From NCBI RefSeq assembly GCF_035222275.1, contig NW_026946360.1, positions 806,001-870,000 of the forward strand: DNA of 64,000 bases, given 5' to 3'. This document shows positions 48,110-59,880 of this stretch, piece by piece. How positions within the stretch are numbered: the first letter of the stretch is position 1; each line of letters begins with the position of its first letter. A program made the position numbers and the translations under genes. Below the pieces are notes generated by a model. That model saw only the letters and a list, made by a program, of their open reading frames with translations, did not search any database and was not told the origin of the DNA. Source of the DNA: Podospora bellae-mahoneyi. Taxonomy: Eukaryota; Ascomycota; Sordariomycetes; Sordariales; Podosporaceae.

Positions 48110-51037
48110 TTAAAGCAACTCCGCCGCGGCACCGCCAATAGCCAGCTTGCCAGTCTCCTTGACCTTGGTCTGGAAGATGACCTTGTTTTCTTCCTTCCAC
48201 ATCTCGGTGACGAGGGTCTGACCGGGGTTTACTGTGCCCGCAAATCTGACCTTGACGTTCTTGAACTTGCCAAACTTCTCGTAGACAGCCTTGCCAGCAA
48301 TACCAAAGAAGCACAGGCCGTGGAGGATGGGCACCTTGAAGCCACCCATCTTGGCGAAACCGGGGTCGATGTGAAGGGGGTTGTAGTCACCGGACAACCG
48401 GTAGATGGCGGCTTGCTCCTCAGTGGTCTTCTCCTCGACAACGACATCCGGGGCGCGAGCGGGGGGCTTGTTGGCAGCAGTAGCGGCGCCACGGTCAGCA
48501 GGCTTCTTCTGCCCACCGAAACCACCGCACCCTCTGAGGAAGACGGTCATCTCGTTGTAAAAGACCTCCTCGCCAGTCTCAGCGTTGGTGGTGGTGATTC
48601 CTTGCCTGACAATAGCGGCGTTGCCCTTGTCAACAACCTCGATGAGCTTACCCTTGGAGATGAGCTTGCCGGCGGTGGGGACTGGGTACTTCTTGACCTC
48701 GAGGTACTGCTCGCCGTGGAGGAGCATCATGGGGTTGAAGTTGGGAACGAGGTCGTCAAACGAGTAGGGGAACTCGGTATCGAATGGGGGAATGACGCCG
48801 AAGGTGGGGATGGCCTGGAAGTCCTCAGCACCCTCAAATACGTAGCGGAGATCGGTGCGCTTGGCACCAATACCAAGGTTGTAAAGCATAATGTCGCGCT
48901 CGGTGTAATTGAACTCAGTTCCCTTGCTCTCAGTCTTGAGGGCTTCTTGCTGGGCTTGGAGGTACTTGTTATCGCCGCCGGCGCTCTGAAAATTGACACA
49001 ACAGCAGTTAGAGATCAAGTTCAAAACGTTGAAGGCTCATACATCATTCCATCATTATTCTACACAAAACACTATATGGTGACTATGGTACATGAAAAAA
49101 TGGGGTGCTCATACCTTTCCCGAGCCGGACTTGTTCTCCATATTCGCCATGATCTTCTCGAGACTGTCCTGGGTCTTCGCGGGATGATCGGCGCGGTTGT
49201 CAAAGGTGATGATGTCGTTCCAGTTCTTGACAACCTCCTCAGGAGTCAGGGGAACGTCGACGGGGAAGCCGTGACCAGCAGTGCGCTGCCACCTGGTCTG
49301 GCCGACCCAACCGCTGCCAACCTCGTAGAGGCCACCGGTGGGGTTGGGAACCTTGTCACTGGAGAGAGCGAGGACGAGAGGAGCAATGTAGTCGGGCTTG
49401 AAGGCCTGGACAAGCTCCTCGGGAAGGATGGTCTTGGTCATGGCAGTACCGGCGTTGGGGGCGATAGTATTGACGAAGATGTTGTACTTCGCACCCTCGA
49501 GCGCAAGAGCGCGAGAGAAGCCGAGAATGGCGCATTTCTACATTCAAGTTAGCATTTCAAACCATCTCACGTTCCACGAAAAGACTTACGGCAGCAGCAT
49601 AGTTGGCCTGGCCAAAGTTGCCATAGATACCACTGGTGGAGGTGGTATTGACAACACGGCCGTACTTCTGCTTGAGGAAGTAGGGCCAGGCAGCCTTGGT
49701 GACCTTGTAGGTACCGCGGGCATGGACGTTCATGACTGGGTCCCAGAGGTTGTCGTCCATGTTGGTGAAAGCCTTGTCGCGAAGGATACCGGCGTTGTTG
49801 ATTACAATATCGATACGGCCAAAAGTGTCAATGGCAACCTTGACAACAGCATCACCGTCCTCGGCGGAGTACTTGGCACCGACAGCCTTTCCACCCATGG
49901 CCTTGATCTCATTGACAACATCGTCGGGGTTAACGAGATCGTTAACAACAACGGAAGCGCCAGCACGGGCAAAGGCCAAGCAGTAAGCACGGCCGATACC
50001 AGCACCGCCACCCGTGACGAGAGCAACACGGCCAGTGAAGTCGATCTTCTCACCTTGCTCGTTGGGGCCGAGCTTCTGAGACTCCTCCAAAAGGGTGAGG
50101 AAGTCGTTGGGTCCGCTGGGATATTGTGGGTTGGAGAAGTCGGTGACCTTGTTCCACTGCTTGAGAATGGCACCAGGGGTGTAGGTGTCGTCGCACTTGA
50201 GGAGCAGGCCGCTGGACCTCTCCCATCTGAGCTTGGCGATGTGACCACCACCGACCTCGAAGATGGAACCGCTCTCGCTAGTGTTGTTCTTGTGAACCAA
50301 AACGGCAACGAGGGGCACAACCCACTCAGGCTTCATGAGCGCGAGAACATCTGGGGGCATGACGGTCTCGGTCATGCGGCTGGCAGCAATGGGAGCAATG
50401 ACGTTGGAGATAATGTTGTACTTGGCACCCTCCTTGGCGAGAGTCTCCGTGAAGCCAACCATGGCGAGCTTGGCGGCGGAGTAGTTGGCCTGGCCGAAGT
50501 TGCCGAACAGACCAGCAGCAGAAGCGGTGTTGATGACGCGACCGAACTTTTGCTTGCGGAAGTGAGGCCAGGCGGCACGAGCGCACTTGTAGCTGCCCTT
50601 GACGTGGACCTTCATGATGAGGTCCCAGTCCACATCCTTCATGTTCTTGAAGCTGACATCGCGGAGGATACCGGCGTTGTTGATGAGAATATCGATACGG
50701 CCGAAAGCCTTGATAGCAGTCTCGATGATCTTGTCACCATCCTCGACGCTGTTGTAATTGGCAACGGCCTTGCCACCGGCGGCCTTGATCTCGTTGACGA
50801 CAACATCGGCAGCCTGCATGACAAAACATTGTCAGCGATTGCCAATATTAGATTGAAGGCTGGCACGAAAGAACTCACCTTGGAGTCGTTACCCTCGCCC
50901 TTGAAAGAGCCGCCGAGGTCGTTGACAACGACACTGGCGCCGCGAGACGCAAAGAAAGTGGCATAAGCCTTGCCGAGACCGCCGCCAGCGCCGGTGACGA
51001 CAACGACTTGGCCGTCGTATCTCAATTGTTCCGCCAT
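48110..51037 (-). CDS. FOX2: Fox2, peroxisomal multifunctional beta-oxidation enzyme
   Basis: Exons on the minus strand: 51037-50879, 50813-49590, 49537-49115, 48985-48110; introns 65, 52 and 129 bp; 893 residues, close to the family's 900. Two short-chain dehydrogenase units are present: the first with TGAGGGLG near the N-terminus and catalytic Tyr164/Lys168, the second with TGGGAGIG at about 320 and Tyr458/Lys462. The second intron falls between that Tyr and Lys. A hydratase-2 (MaoC hotdog) domain follows from about residue 620 ([28 protein letters not shown]). It hydrates trans-2-enoyl-CoA to the (R)-3-hydroxy form and oxidises that to 3-ketoacyl-CoA. The C-terminus ends in AELL, not a canonical PTS1 tripeptide. 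Large antisense open frames overlie this gene but are codon-usage shadows. Confidence 0.95.
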
Positions 51038-52404
51038 TGTGTATGTGTGGTGTGAGGAATGGTGGTGAGGGAAAAGGAGAGGGATTAGATTCGTGAGGTA
51101 AAATTATACGAATGGCGGTTAATAACGAGCCGGATGCATCTGTCTTCTAATAAAGACCCGTGGATGTCCTTTGACGTCGGCAGGTGTGCTGGAGGGCAGC
51201 CAGATGACCCCTGTCCCCCTGTGTCCCAGTGCTGCCGGACTGTTAAGCCGAGGCACACGCGGTTGCCAGTGGCCGTATTCCATTCTCCACAGCCGTCTGT
51301 TTTGCCGAGAGCGGGGGCGCTAGTGCCCCCAGCCGTTCCCTTTCTCCAGGTTCCATTTCTTCACATGCCATTCTGCAATTCGACCCATCCCCCTGTTGAA
51401 TCCGTCCATCCCAAGCCTCAAACCCCGTGAGGACTTGCAGCGGGAGAGCTTATCCCCAACAGCCCAACCGGGGTTAATGTTAAGCTGCTGCAGTTTTTCC
51501 TCAGGGTTTCTATGCCTGCCCAGAAGCCTGTGGTTTTCCGTCCGGGGACGACACTTATGTACGAGTCATAATAGTCAACTTTATGTGTTGCCGGGGACCG
51601 ACCTTGGCATCTCTTCTGAACAGACTTTGAGATGTCAACTCGGTTCGGTTATAAAGACAAATCCAGGACTGCCCGGACGGACCGGACCACTCGGAGGGCC
51701 TGGGCTATTTCTGGGCCCCTCGGACGTGCAAGGCCGAGTTCGACATGTGGTGAGCCGGAGTGACCCTGGCGCAGAGTCACATGAGTCGAGCTTTGTGTGG
51801 CAGCAAGCGAGGTCAGCTTGAGTTCGGGGCTACCAAGCTGTGCAAAGACCTGCTTCTACTTGCTAAACCGAGAGTCTCAGGGGCTTCGATAACCAGCTCG
51901 ATGAGACCAATACCTACCTTCTCACAGATGCCGACGCATGGCGGACATCGGCGAAAGATCCAGAGTTTGCTGTCAGCTCGAACCTTATAGCTGAACGGCA
52001 TTGGCCCGCCTGGAAGAATGAAGAAAGCGCAAACCCCAACCTCTAAACGCGGAGAAATCCTTTTCCCCACACTTTCCACCCCCACCAATTGCGGCTTCGA
52101 CCCACTCCCACGCTCCAGAAGCTGCCCGCTGTCGTCATCGCTTTGGTCCTTTTCAAGACGTCGAGGCTTTGCAAGGCTGCAGCTGTGTCGCTGGACCACA
52201 GGTCCAACATCTGCAACACCAACCTTAATCTTCGAGAGAGCTGTATCCGTGTTTTGTTAGTAGCGAACCAGCAACAGTGTAGTCTTTCTGCTTTCTACAC
52301 TCTCATTTTCTCCGCTTTTGGTATCTCCAGGACAGCCCAAGCGAAGAGCAACGCCCGGAGCTACCATTCGTACAGAACAGAGCTATAAAAAAGCAAAAGC
52401 AAGA
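51038..52404. promoter_or_regulatory. Divergent promoter region, FOX2 and TDA10-like kinase
   Basis: 1.37 kb. The open frames are short and overlap on both strands. The plus frame upstream of 52405 is open in phase without an ATG. Confidence 0.5.
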
Positions 52405-53429
52405 ATGGCACAATCTTTTGACGTTCCGCTGCAGTCACGAATCGTGGACGATAAATCGCCCATCTGCATCCCATTCATCCTGTCACGAATCGAGACCTAC
52501 CAAAAACAGCACCCAAACACCTCCCGGCCATTCATCATCGGCCTGAACGGGGTCCAAGGGGTGGGCAAAACGACGCTGGTGCGGGCCCTGGCCGAGACCC
52601 TGCAGAGCCGGGAGGGGCTCCCGACGCTTGTTGTGAGCATCGACGATTTCTACCTGACGCATGCCGACCAGCTAGCCCTGGCGGCGGCCAACCCGGACAA
52701 CCAGCTGGTGCAGTATCGTGGGGAACCCGGTACGTTGTGTTTTTCCTGATCCCCCGACCGATGTCTTGGCCCTCCGTCCCCTTATCCAGTCGATTACAAA
52801 AAACTCGCATGTATCCCTAACCCTTCCGAGCAGGAACCCATGATATTCCCCTGTTGACCTCCTTCCTCTCCTCACTCACATCACCCTTCCCCCCCGAAGG
52901 CATCCACGTCCCCAGCTATGACAAGTCTCTATTCTCCGGCCTAGGCGACCGCGCACCTCCTTCAACCTGGACTCATATCACCTCCCCACCCAAGATTGTG
53001 ATTTTTGAGGGCTGGCTCGTTGGATTCCGTCCGCTCTCGCCTGTTGCTCTTGAAGCCAAGTATTGTTCCCCGACCAGCAAGACGCTTCACCGGCACTTGC
53101 CGGCTCATTTGATGTTTATCAACTCCTGCTTGGAGAAGTATCAACTGATATGGGACCAGTTTGACGCCTTCGTGCACGTTGATGCCGAGGATCTAGGCTG
53201 GGTGTATGAGTGGAGGATCCAGCAGGAGCAAGGCCTGCGGCGAGAGAAGGGGGTCGAAGGTGGCATGACGGATGAGCAGGTAAGGAAGTTTGTGGATTGC
53301 TACTTCCCAGCTTATGAGTTGTACATCGACGGGATCAGGAACGGAGTGTTTGGCGAGAGAAAAAAGGCGTGCCAGTTGAGGTTGGTGGTGGGAAGAGACA
53401 GAGCGGTCAAGGAATCTTTGGTGATTTGA
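52405..53429 (+). CDS. TDA10: TDA10 / glycerate-kinase-like P-loop kinase
   Basis: Exons 52405-52729 and 52834-53429; 306 residues. The 104-bp intron (GTACGT donor, GCAG acceptor) joins RGEPG to THDIPLL. Walker A is GLNGVQGVGKTT at residues 46-57; VVSIDDFYLTH (77-87) follows as in uridine kinase and glycerate 3-kinase relatives. IVIFEGWLVGFRPL is the second conserved strand-loop, and a helical lid segment ends the protein. Yeast Tda10 is an ATP-binding protein related to D-glycerate 3-kinase; the real substrate in fungi is not firmly known, so glycerate phosphorylation is inference. The ATG has a good context (CAAGAATGGC). Confidence 0.9.
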
Positions 53430-54045
53430 CAATCTGCTGCCATATATCTTGGCGATTTTCATTCATAGATGGCTGTCTGTCTCTAGGGGTATCATACTTG
53501 GGGTACATTAGCTTTGGCACTGCAGCGACCAACGGGGAAGTAGTAATCACGCCAACATTATCATTGTACATAAACGAACCATGTAGAGTAGACAGGCCGG
53601 GGTCCTGTTGAGAAAAAGTAATACACAGCAAGAAAAGAAATAGCCCAGCACAGCTCCACTGCATATGGACAGACAGACAAAAGGTCACCACCTATCCACC
53701 ATTTTTCTCCAGCCTCATCCGTCGTGCGCAAGTCTTTCCTTCTTCCGTGCCATAAAATCGTGTCGTAATTTCATTAATCATGTTTTCCCCATAGTCATGC
53801 AATGTTTTGGCAAGTTCCGTGACGTTCCGCGTTAGATTCGTTACTGTCGTTAAGAACAAGGCTGCCGCCCCAGTCACTGTCGGTCGTTGATTAAGTTCAG
53901 TGAAGCAATGAGAAGAACCCATAGAGACGAGAAGATATGGTCAGCTTCCTATCCACACACCGGCACGCCTACGCCTACCTATCCGTAGCCCCATCAACAC
54001 CACAAAGTACACCCTGCCTGCCTGCCACTTATCCGTCGACGGCCT
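53430..54045. other. Convergent intergenic region, TDA10-like kinase and ECM11-domain gene
   Basis: 616 bp. It contains a 76-codon minus-strand ATG frame (53692-53922) of moderately protein-like composition, which lies in the likely 3'UTR of the ECM11-domain gene and has no recognised domain. Confidence 0.5.
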
Positions 54046-56004
54046 TTAAAACTCCAGGTCGGCATCTTTACCCTGCATCATGGTCTGACCCTCGTGTTTC
54101 AAGTCCTCCAGGGTCCGCCCAATTCCCTCAACCTTCCCGCGGACCGCCTCCTCTCTGGCAGATATCTCATCCTCGAACTGGGTGATAAGCTGCCTCTTAT
54201 CCCTCCTCGCCTTCCTAAACTTTTGCACCACTGCGCCGAGTTGCTCCAGAAACCAGTCGCCTGCCTCGTCCCACTCATCAACAGAGATGCGCGCGAAAAA
54301 TTGGTGCTGGTCTATGCTTCCCTGGTTCTTGTAGTACTCCATTCTCTGCTCTATGCTGCCACCAGGATGCGGCGGAGGCTGTTGCTGCTTCATGGCTGTT
54401 TGCTGTTCAATGACAGCTGCCGCCTGCGGGTCAAAGTCGAAGGCCTCGTTTCGCAGATCAGAATAGCTCATCCTGTGTAGCTCAGCGTCGTTGTAATCCA
54501 GGCTCTGTCGGCGCTTGAGAGATTTCGTTGCCGGCTTCAGGGGCTCTTTGACAATGCGACGGTTGGAGCTGTTGGTGCGACCTAACGGAGCAGCAATCGC
54601 GGCGGTAGCTACCAGGTCTTTCTTGACTGCAAGAGGAAGAGGGAGGACAGGGGGAGGCAGTTTCCGGGTGGCGACACGCGGCGTGTTTTGGAGGGCCTCC
54701 GTTAGCTCCTCCGGGTCAACGCCGCTGGTGGTAGCGAGAACCCCGGCACGGGTGTCGTTGAAATTGTGGTCGTCGTCAAACTCGAGAGGCGTCAGGTTCT
54801 CAAAGATGGTTGATCGCTTATGCTGCAGCTCACGCTCCTGCTCAACCTCTCTTTCTCTCTGGCGCTCTAGCTCGCGCTCGCGCTCACGTTGCCTTTCACG
54901 ATCTCGTTTCCTTCTCTCCTCGAGACGGACCTGCTCGAGATGCTCACCCGCCTCAACTGCTCTCTCTGGAGACATGGAAACGCTCCCAGCACGCCTGGGA
55001 GAGTACTGACTTCCACTGGGCGAGTAGGTGGCGTTCTTGAAACCACGGGTGTCGCGGTAAGGGAGACGGGTGCGTCTTAGTGCACTGTTCTTAGTGGGGG
55101 TCTCATAGATAGACCGGTCATCGTGATATGCATCATCAGTCTTGTCACTGCCAGACGGGATATTGGCCGCTGTACTGCTGGTTACAGGAACGGCGCTTTG
55201 GTGATGGGGTGCAGCAACTACCGTAAGCATGCCATTGTCGGCAATAATAAATGGCAGTTTCTCATTGGCGGACCCATGTTGCTGTTGATGCTGATGGGGT
55301 TGGTGATGCTGAAGTTCCCTCCGGCTGGTCTGGGCAGGTGCCGGTGGTGGTGGGAGTGCTTGGTGTTGGCGTTGATATGTACCCACAGGAGGTGGGAATC
55401 CGCTGGCAGCTTCAGTGCTGCTGAACGGGCGAGCATTGGTGGCCTGACGCGTGTGAGTTCTGTCAGAAGCAGCCCTGCTCTCGGTGTCGTTGAACATGGA
55501 GGCTACAGTCGAGTCTTCCCAGGCGTTCTGTCCACGTGGGGGCTCACAAGCGGCCGTGTCCGAGGCCGTAGTCCGGGTCCGCTGCATCGGATGAAAGTGT
55601 TGTGCAGGGAGGCTCCTACTCATTGATGTCGGTGGCGGCTGGCCGTGGTGGTGGGTGGAGGGCGCGACGGAGGAGTAACGACCACTCAAACCCTTGAACA
55701 CCGGTACTGAGCGGGAAGCTGCCGTTGCAGTTCCAGGCGTGTCGTGTTTGTCTAGTTGCCGACCTGTCGCGAGGATTTCATGGGGGGGTTGCAACTGTGG
55801 AAGTGGTTGTTGTTGTTGCTGAGCATTGTTCGTAGCGTGGCCGTTGCTCAGCGGATGGTTTTTCCCAGACAAAGCACTGGCAGGTGCGGATGTTGCTGGC
55901 AGGCCCACAGCTCCTGCCCTAGGACTACTATCTCCCCCCGTTCTCCCAAAAAGACCGATTGCCCCGAGCTTCTTTTTTGCCGTAGGCATCATCCTCATTC
56001 GCAT
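54046..56004 (-). CDS. ECM11: ECM11-domain protein (putative synaptonemal-complex / meiotic factor)
   Basis: Single exon of 652 residues from the ATG at 56004 (an internal Met six residues in is an alternative). Residues 1 to about 490 are disordered, rich in Gln, His, Ser and Pro. A highly charged stretch of alternating Arg and Glu lies near 370-400, probably a helix or coiled coil. The C-terminal ~140 residues match the ECM11 domain as I know it: DYNDAELHRMSYSDLRNEAFDFDP, then FFARISVDEWDEAGDWFLEQLG, and a coiled coil ending in ADLEF. Yeast Ecm11 is a SUMO-modified component of the synaptonemal-complex central element, with Gmc2. A meiotic role here is inference from the family. The gene is divergent from NBP35 across 1.95 kb. 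Confidence 0.82.
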   Translation of the reverse strand: MRMRMMPTAKKKLGAIGLFGRTGGDSSPRAGAVGLPATSAPASALSGKNHPLSNGHATNNAQQQQQPLPQLQPPHEILATGRQLDKHDTPGTATAASRSVPVFKGLSGRYSSVAPSTHHHGQPPPTSMSRSLPAQHFHPMQRTRTTASDTAACEPPRGQNAWEDSTVASMFNDTESRAASDRTHTRQATNARPFSSTEAASGFPPPVGTYQRQHQALPPPPAPAQTSRRELQHHQPHQHQQQHGSANEKLPFIIADNGMLTVVAAPHHQSAVPVTSSTAANIPSGSDKTDDAYHDDRSIYETPTKNSALRRTRLPYRDTRGFKNATYSPSGSQYSPRRAGSVSMSPERAVEAGEHLEQVRLEERRKRDRERQRERERELERQREREVEQERELQHKRSTIFENLTPLEFDDDHNFNDTRAGVLATTSGVDPEELTEALQNTPRVATRKLPPPVLPLPLAVKKDLVATAAIAAPLGRTNSSNRRIVKEPLKPATKSLKRRQSLDYNDAELHRMSYSDLRNEAFDFDPQAAAVIEQQTAMKQQQPPPHPGGSIEQRMEYYKNQGSIDQHQFFARISVDEWDEAGDWFLEQLGAVVQKFRKARRDKRQLITQFEDEISAREEAVRGKVEGIGRTLEDLKHEGQTMMQGKDADLEF

Positions 56005-57957
56005 GAAGACGCAGGTTGACGCAGGTTGTTGTTTACTTGTTTACGTGGGGAAGATGGGAACTATGCGGCAGCGCAGCCAACCATCAGTCAGCGACAAATG
56101 ACACCCGCAGGACGCGTTTATGACGGGCAAAGATTCAAACTCAGGGCAGGTTGGGAACGAGGTCCCGAAAAGAAAGCTGCGAGCTGGCTTGTTATTATTA
56201 TGAGTCCAGCTCGCGCTGGACGAATGGATGGGTGGTGTGCACCGTTGGGCTCACGCCTGCAATTCGATGATTCAACAGCAGTTGGGTTGAAAGAAAAGAA
56301 CGGCAGCCATGTGCGTGAGGGGAAAGGGGCACAGCCGTGGGGTTTCTTCATTTTAGAATGTCACTGTAGGTATGGGGAGGTCGGAACTGAGTGCTGATGG
56401 TTCTGGCCTCGTTCGTTCCACTTTGAGAGTGGGAGACGGCGACATGGTTGACTTCGTGGTTCCAATAGGCAACCGCTGCGGCTTCCATGTTACAAGGATG
56501 ATGGATGGCTCAACCCGCAGATTGCTTCTCCGACACGTTGTCAAGTGAGCTTGCCCTGCCCAAACTGGTTCGCAGCTGGATTCAAAGGTTGCCCCATCCT
56601 CTTCCCACAACTGCATCATTCTCCCATTGACAAATCCCATTGCTTGAGAAGATGTGAGTAACGGTCGCGTCCAACCCAGCCGAGCCATGCATCCTCTGCA
56701 CATATCTACCTAACGTCCCCCGCGCTCGAACACAGTTCAGATACGCCCATAGACGTCTAATAATGAAGACACCCTCCCCGTTTGCTTCGATTTTGGGCTA
56801 ACCTGCATTTCAGATTACATGATTGGTACGTTGCGATTATGAGGTCCAATCAAGACATGAGCGCGAAAGTACAGGCGTCAGTTGAGTACATGTCGCACCA
56901 CACCATGGACCAGGACTTGAGAATCGGGGTGGAAGAGCATGCTTGTCTCCGATTGAGAGCACCCAGAGACGGGCCCAATTGGCCTGTCTGAGAGTGTATG
57001 TGGTGTGCCATACCCTCCATCTCTCAAGGATGCTTCATGTCCCTTATTCAGCTTGCATCCGTGAGTCAGGCTTGCCGATATCTGGTCACCTGACTAGGAT
57101 CTCATAAACCTCCTCTTATGGCATCGTCTTTGGAAGAAATTCCGGCAGGGGGATGCTTTTGATGTGCGAGGTTATGCTGTAAGGAACATCGCCATGGTTG
57201 GCTGCATCCACATACAATAGGCCCGGGGCTCGAGGCTGTATTCCTAAAGTCCTTTCGGGCCATGACCGAAGGGTGAAGTGATGGGATCGGGGATACCACC
57301 GGTCTACCTATCCTTGTGGCGGTAGTTTACACCAAGCTAATGTCGTTAATTGCCGTCGGTGTCAGGTACTTGTTGAATATCTACCGAGCACCTTCAAATC
57401 CATTCTGCATCTAGATGCCCAGAACAGCAGAACTGTACCGGAGCTGATATGGGGCGGGAAACAGGAAGGCTGCCAGCAGGTCCATCGGGTAATGCTTTCG
57501 ATATGAATCTTGTTTTTACTCTGCTTACTGTTCTCTTTTTTCTCCTTTCCAACTAATTACAATCCCTAACTAAACCTGTGGACAAGTTGGAGGCGTTGCT
57601 TTAGAGAGAACCCAATAAAGATGTTGGTTGGATCAGGATCCGGGATCGGCAGCCAACGGGGATACCCTGGTCTTAGCGCCCCCAAGCGCAACCGCGCCCA
57701 CTGGAAATGCCCGGCGCCATGATAAGATAAGCTCCCCCACTGTCCATGATAACTCCGGTAATGGGGGGGGGATTTCTAATCAACTCGATTTTCAACTCTC
57801 CTGCCGGCGCATGCAAGAAACTACCATTCACACACCATCAGCAATCCTCAAGTTGTCGCTTCCCGTCGTGTGATACTCTACATTCATACTCTTCCTCACC
57901 AAAGACACATACCGCAGGCGCGCGCACCCCAGCACGATCTTCACATCCGCGAACACG
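56005..57957. promoter_or_regulatory. Divergent intergenic region, ECM11-domain gene and NBP35
   Basis: 1.95 kb. Short frames only, including a 116-codon minus frame at 56353-56703 with no recognised content. A G-run lies near 57765. No gene can be supported. Confidence 0.5.
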
Positions 57958-59001
57958 ATGGCGCCATCTTTGGAAGCGCCCGACGACGCGGTCAGGGATG
58001 TTCTAGCCAACCCTCTCAAAAAGAAGCCAGACCTTGTCGCGCCAGAACCAGAACACTGCCCGGGACCCGAGTCCGAGCAAGCGGGCACTGCAGACTCGTG
58101 CGCCGGCTGCCCCAACCAGCAAATATGCGCCTCCGCTCCGAAAGGTCCCGATCCAGACCTCCCCCTGATCACAGCCCGTCTGGCAGATGTGAAGCACAAG
58201 ATATTGGTGTTGAGCGGCAAGGGAGGAGTAGGGAAATCGACGCTCACGGTACAACTCGCGCATGCGTTCGCGACAAACCCCGATACAACAGTGGGCGTGA
58301 TGGATACGGACATTTGCGGGCCAAGTATACCAAAGATGTTGGGGGTGGAAACGGAGACGATCCACACCAGCAATGCCGGTTGGGAGCCAGTATGGGCGAT
58401 GGACAACTTGGCCGTCATGTCTATTCAGTTCCTGCTGCCAAACCGGGATGATGCGATTATCTGGCGAGGGCCGAAAAAGAACGGCCTGATCAAGCAATTC
58501 CTAAAAGATGTCCAGTGGGGAGAGTTGGACTTTCTCTTGGTCGATACCCCTCCGGGGACAAGCGACGAGCATCTCAGTGTCAACACATTCTTAAAGGAAA
58601 GCAAGATCGAAGGAGCGGTAGTGGTGACCACGCCGCAGGAGGTGGCCTTGTTGGATGTGAGAAAGGAGATTGATTTTTGCAGAAAGGCCGGGATCAGGAT
58701 ATTAGGAATTGTGGAAAATATGAGCTTGTTTGTGTGCCCAGGCTGCAAGCATGAGAGCAAAATCTTTCTCGACCACACCGGAGGAGGCCGAGGACTGGCA
58801 GAAGAGTTGGGCATTCCATTCTTGGGGAGCGTGCCCCTAGACCCAAGGATAGGGATCGCCTGCGACTATGGGGAGAGCTTCTTCGACTCGTTTCCCGACA
58901 GCTCGGCCTGCAAGGCGCTGAAGGGGGTGGTCAAGGGGCTGGTAGAACAAATTGGGCTAGATCCTGAGGTGCTGTTGCCGGAAGGGGATGGCAGTAGCTA
59001 A
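57958..59001 (+). CDS. NBP35: Nbp35, cytosolic Fe-S cluster assembly ATPase
   Basis: Intronless, 347 residues, start ATG at 57958 (CACGATGGCG). The N-terminal Fe4S4 ligands are Cys34, Cys48, Cys51 and Cys57 (CX13CX2CX5C), the mark that separates Nbp35 from Cfd1. The deviant Walker [11 protein letters not shown] spans residues 86-95, a Mrp-type [16 protein letters not shown] block lies near 114-129, and [11 protein letters not shown] is at 195-205. The bridging CPGC pair is Cys260/Cys263. With Cfd1 it forms the scaffold on which clusters for cytosolic and nuclear Fe-S proteins are built. Its 3' end converges with GMF at 220 bp. Confidence 0.97.
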   Translation: MAPSLEAPDDAVRDVLANPLKKKPDLVAPEPEHCPGPESEQAGTADSCAGCPNQQICASAPKGPDPDLPLITARLADVKHKILVLSGKGGVGKSTLTVQLAHAFATNPDTTVGVMDTDICGPSIPKMLGVETETIHTSNAGWEPVWAMDNLAVMSIQFLLPNRDDAIIWRGPKKNGLIKQFLKDVQWGELDFLLVDTPPGTSDEHLSVNTFLKESKIEGAVVVTTPQEVALLDVRKEIDFCRKAGIRILGIVENMSLFVCPGCKHESKIFLDHTGGGRGLAEELGIPFLGSVPLDPRIGIACDYGESFFDSFPDSSACKALKGVVKGLVEQIGLDPEVLLPEGDGSS

Positions 59002-59221
59002 GAGACAATACTTTTCCTTGTTGTCGGCACTGTTAAAACTATACAGAATCTGCGTGTAGTTAGATAACCGGCACCTACTTTGGATAGAATTCATGTAGAA
59101 CAACCTTGATACCCATACGTCAGAGGCATACAAAATTCATAATTTGCTACAACCCTGAATGAAGACTATGACATGTCTAAACCCATGACCCTTCCAACGC
59201 CAGCTCTAAAACATCCGCATG

Positions 59222-59880
59222 TTAGGCACCGAGTTTTTCCGGGATCTCCTCCAGCTCCTCTGGGGTCTCTAGATCCAAGATCTTGGTGACTTCGCTCGTG
59301 TTTCGCATGAGCTCCTTGGCACCGGCGTACAGCATCCTCAGCTCGCTGTTGCATGTGGTGGGCATGTAGTAAATCATGACGTATGGTACGGATAATCTCC
59401 CGGATGGCTAAATATGTATGGTTAGCATATCGGACATATGCCTGATGGAATCACAAGTATGTGGTGTTTGGGAGGCCCATACAAGAGTTAGAGGGTAGCT
59501 CAGGAGGATGAATCGGGGAGAGTGGTCAGGGAGGTCATCGGCGATTTCATCGAGGGATTTGTAAACTGTGCCATCTTCATCTTGGCGAATCTCCTTGGTT
59601 TGTTTGTCGATGAAGTCTAATGTGCTCGATCAGCAAAAATGCGTGGCACCATGCGAGATCAGGGAAGATGTACATATCACGGCCTGAGGGTCATTGGAGC
59701 GTGAGGTGCTGAGGCGGAATTTGCGCAGATGCTGTTTTGTTGAGTCGGAGAAGGTGTAGAGTGAGGAAGACTGTGCTCATTTATGATAAGCTACGAACTA
59801 ACGACATATTTTACACGAAGCCATCATGAGGGCATGGAAGATAGGGCCCGGGTAGGTAATAGAGGAGGGGTAGGTACCAT
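59222..59880 (-). CDS. gmf1: Glia maturation factor (GMF/Aim7), ADF-homology protein
   Basis: Exons on the minus strand: 59880-59878 (the ATG alone), 59770-59674, 59616-59483, 59407-59222; introns 107, 57 and 75 bp; 139 residues, the family length. The joined protein begins MSSSLYTFSDSTKQHLRKFRLSTSR and runs through a single ADF-H domain with IYFIDKQTKEI, FILLSYPLTLPSGRLSVPYVMIYYMP and the family's YAGAKELM motif, ending EKLGA. GMF binds Arp2/3 rather than actin and removes daughter filaments from branch points. The frame upstream of TCTTCC contains a stop, so the start must come from another exon. An ATG directly followed by a GT donor fits, as in many cofilin genes, but this donor (GTACCT) is weak. 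Confidence 0.88.

Noticed and set aside
48320-50966. 410- and 522-codon plus-strand frames over FOX2
   Set aside because: Antisense to conserved FOX2 exons, running through its introns, with low-complexity Gly/Val/Leu/Asp composition; codon-bias shadows.
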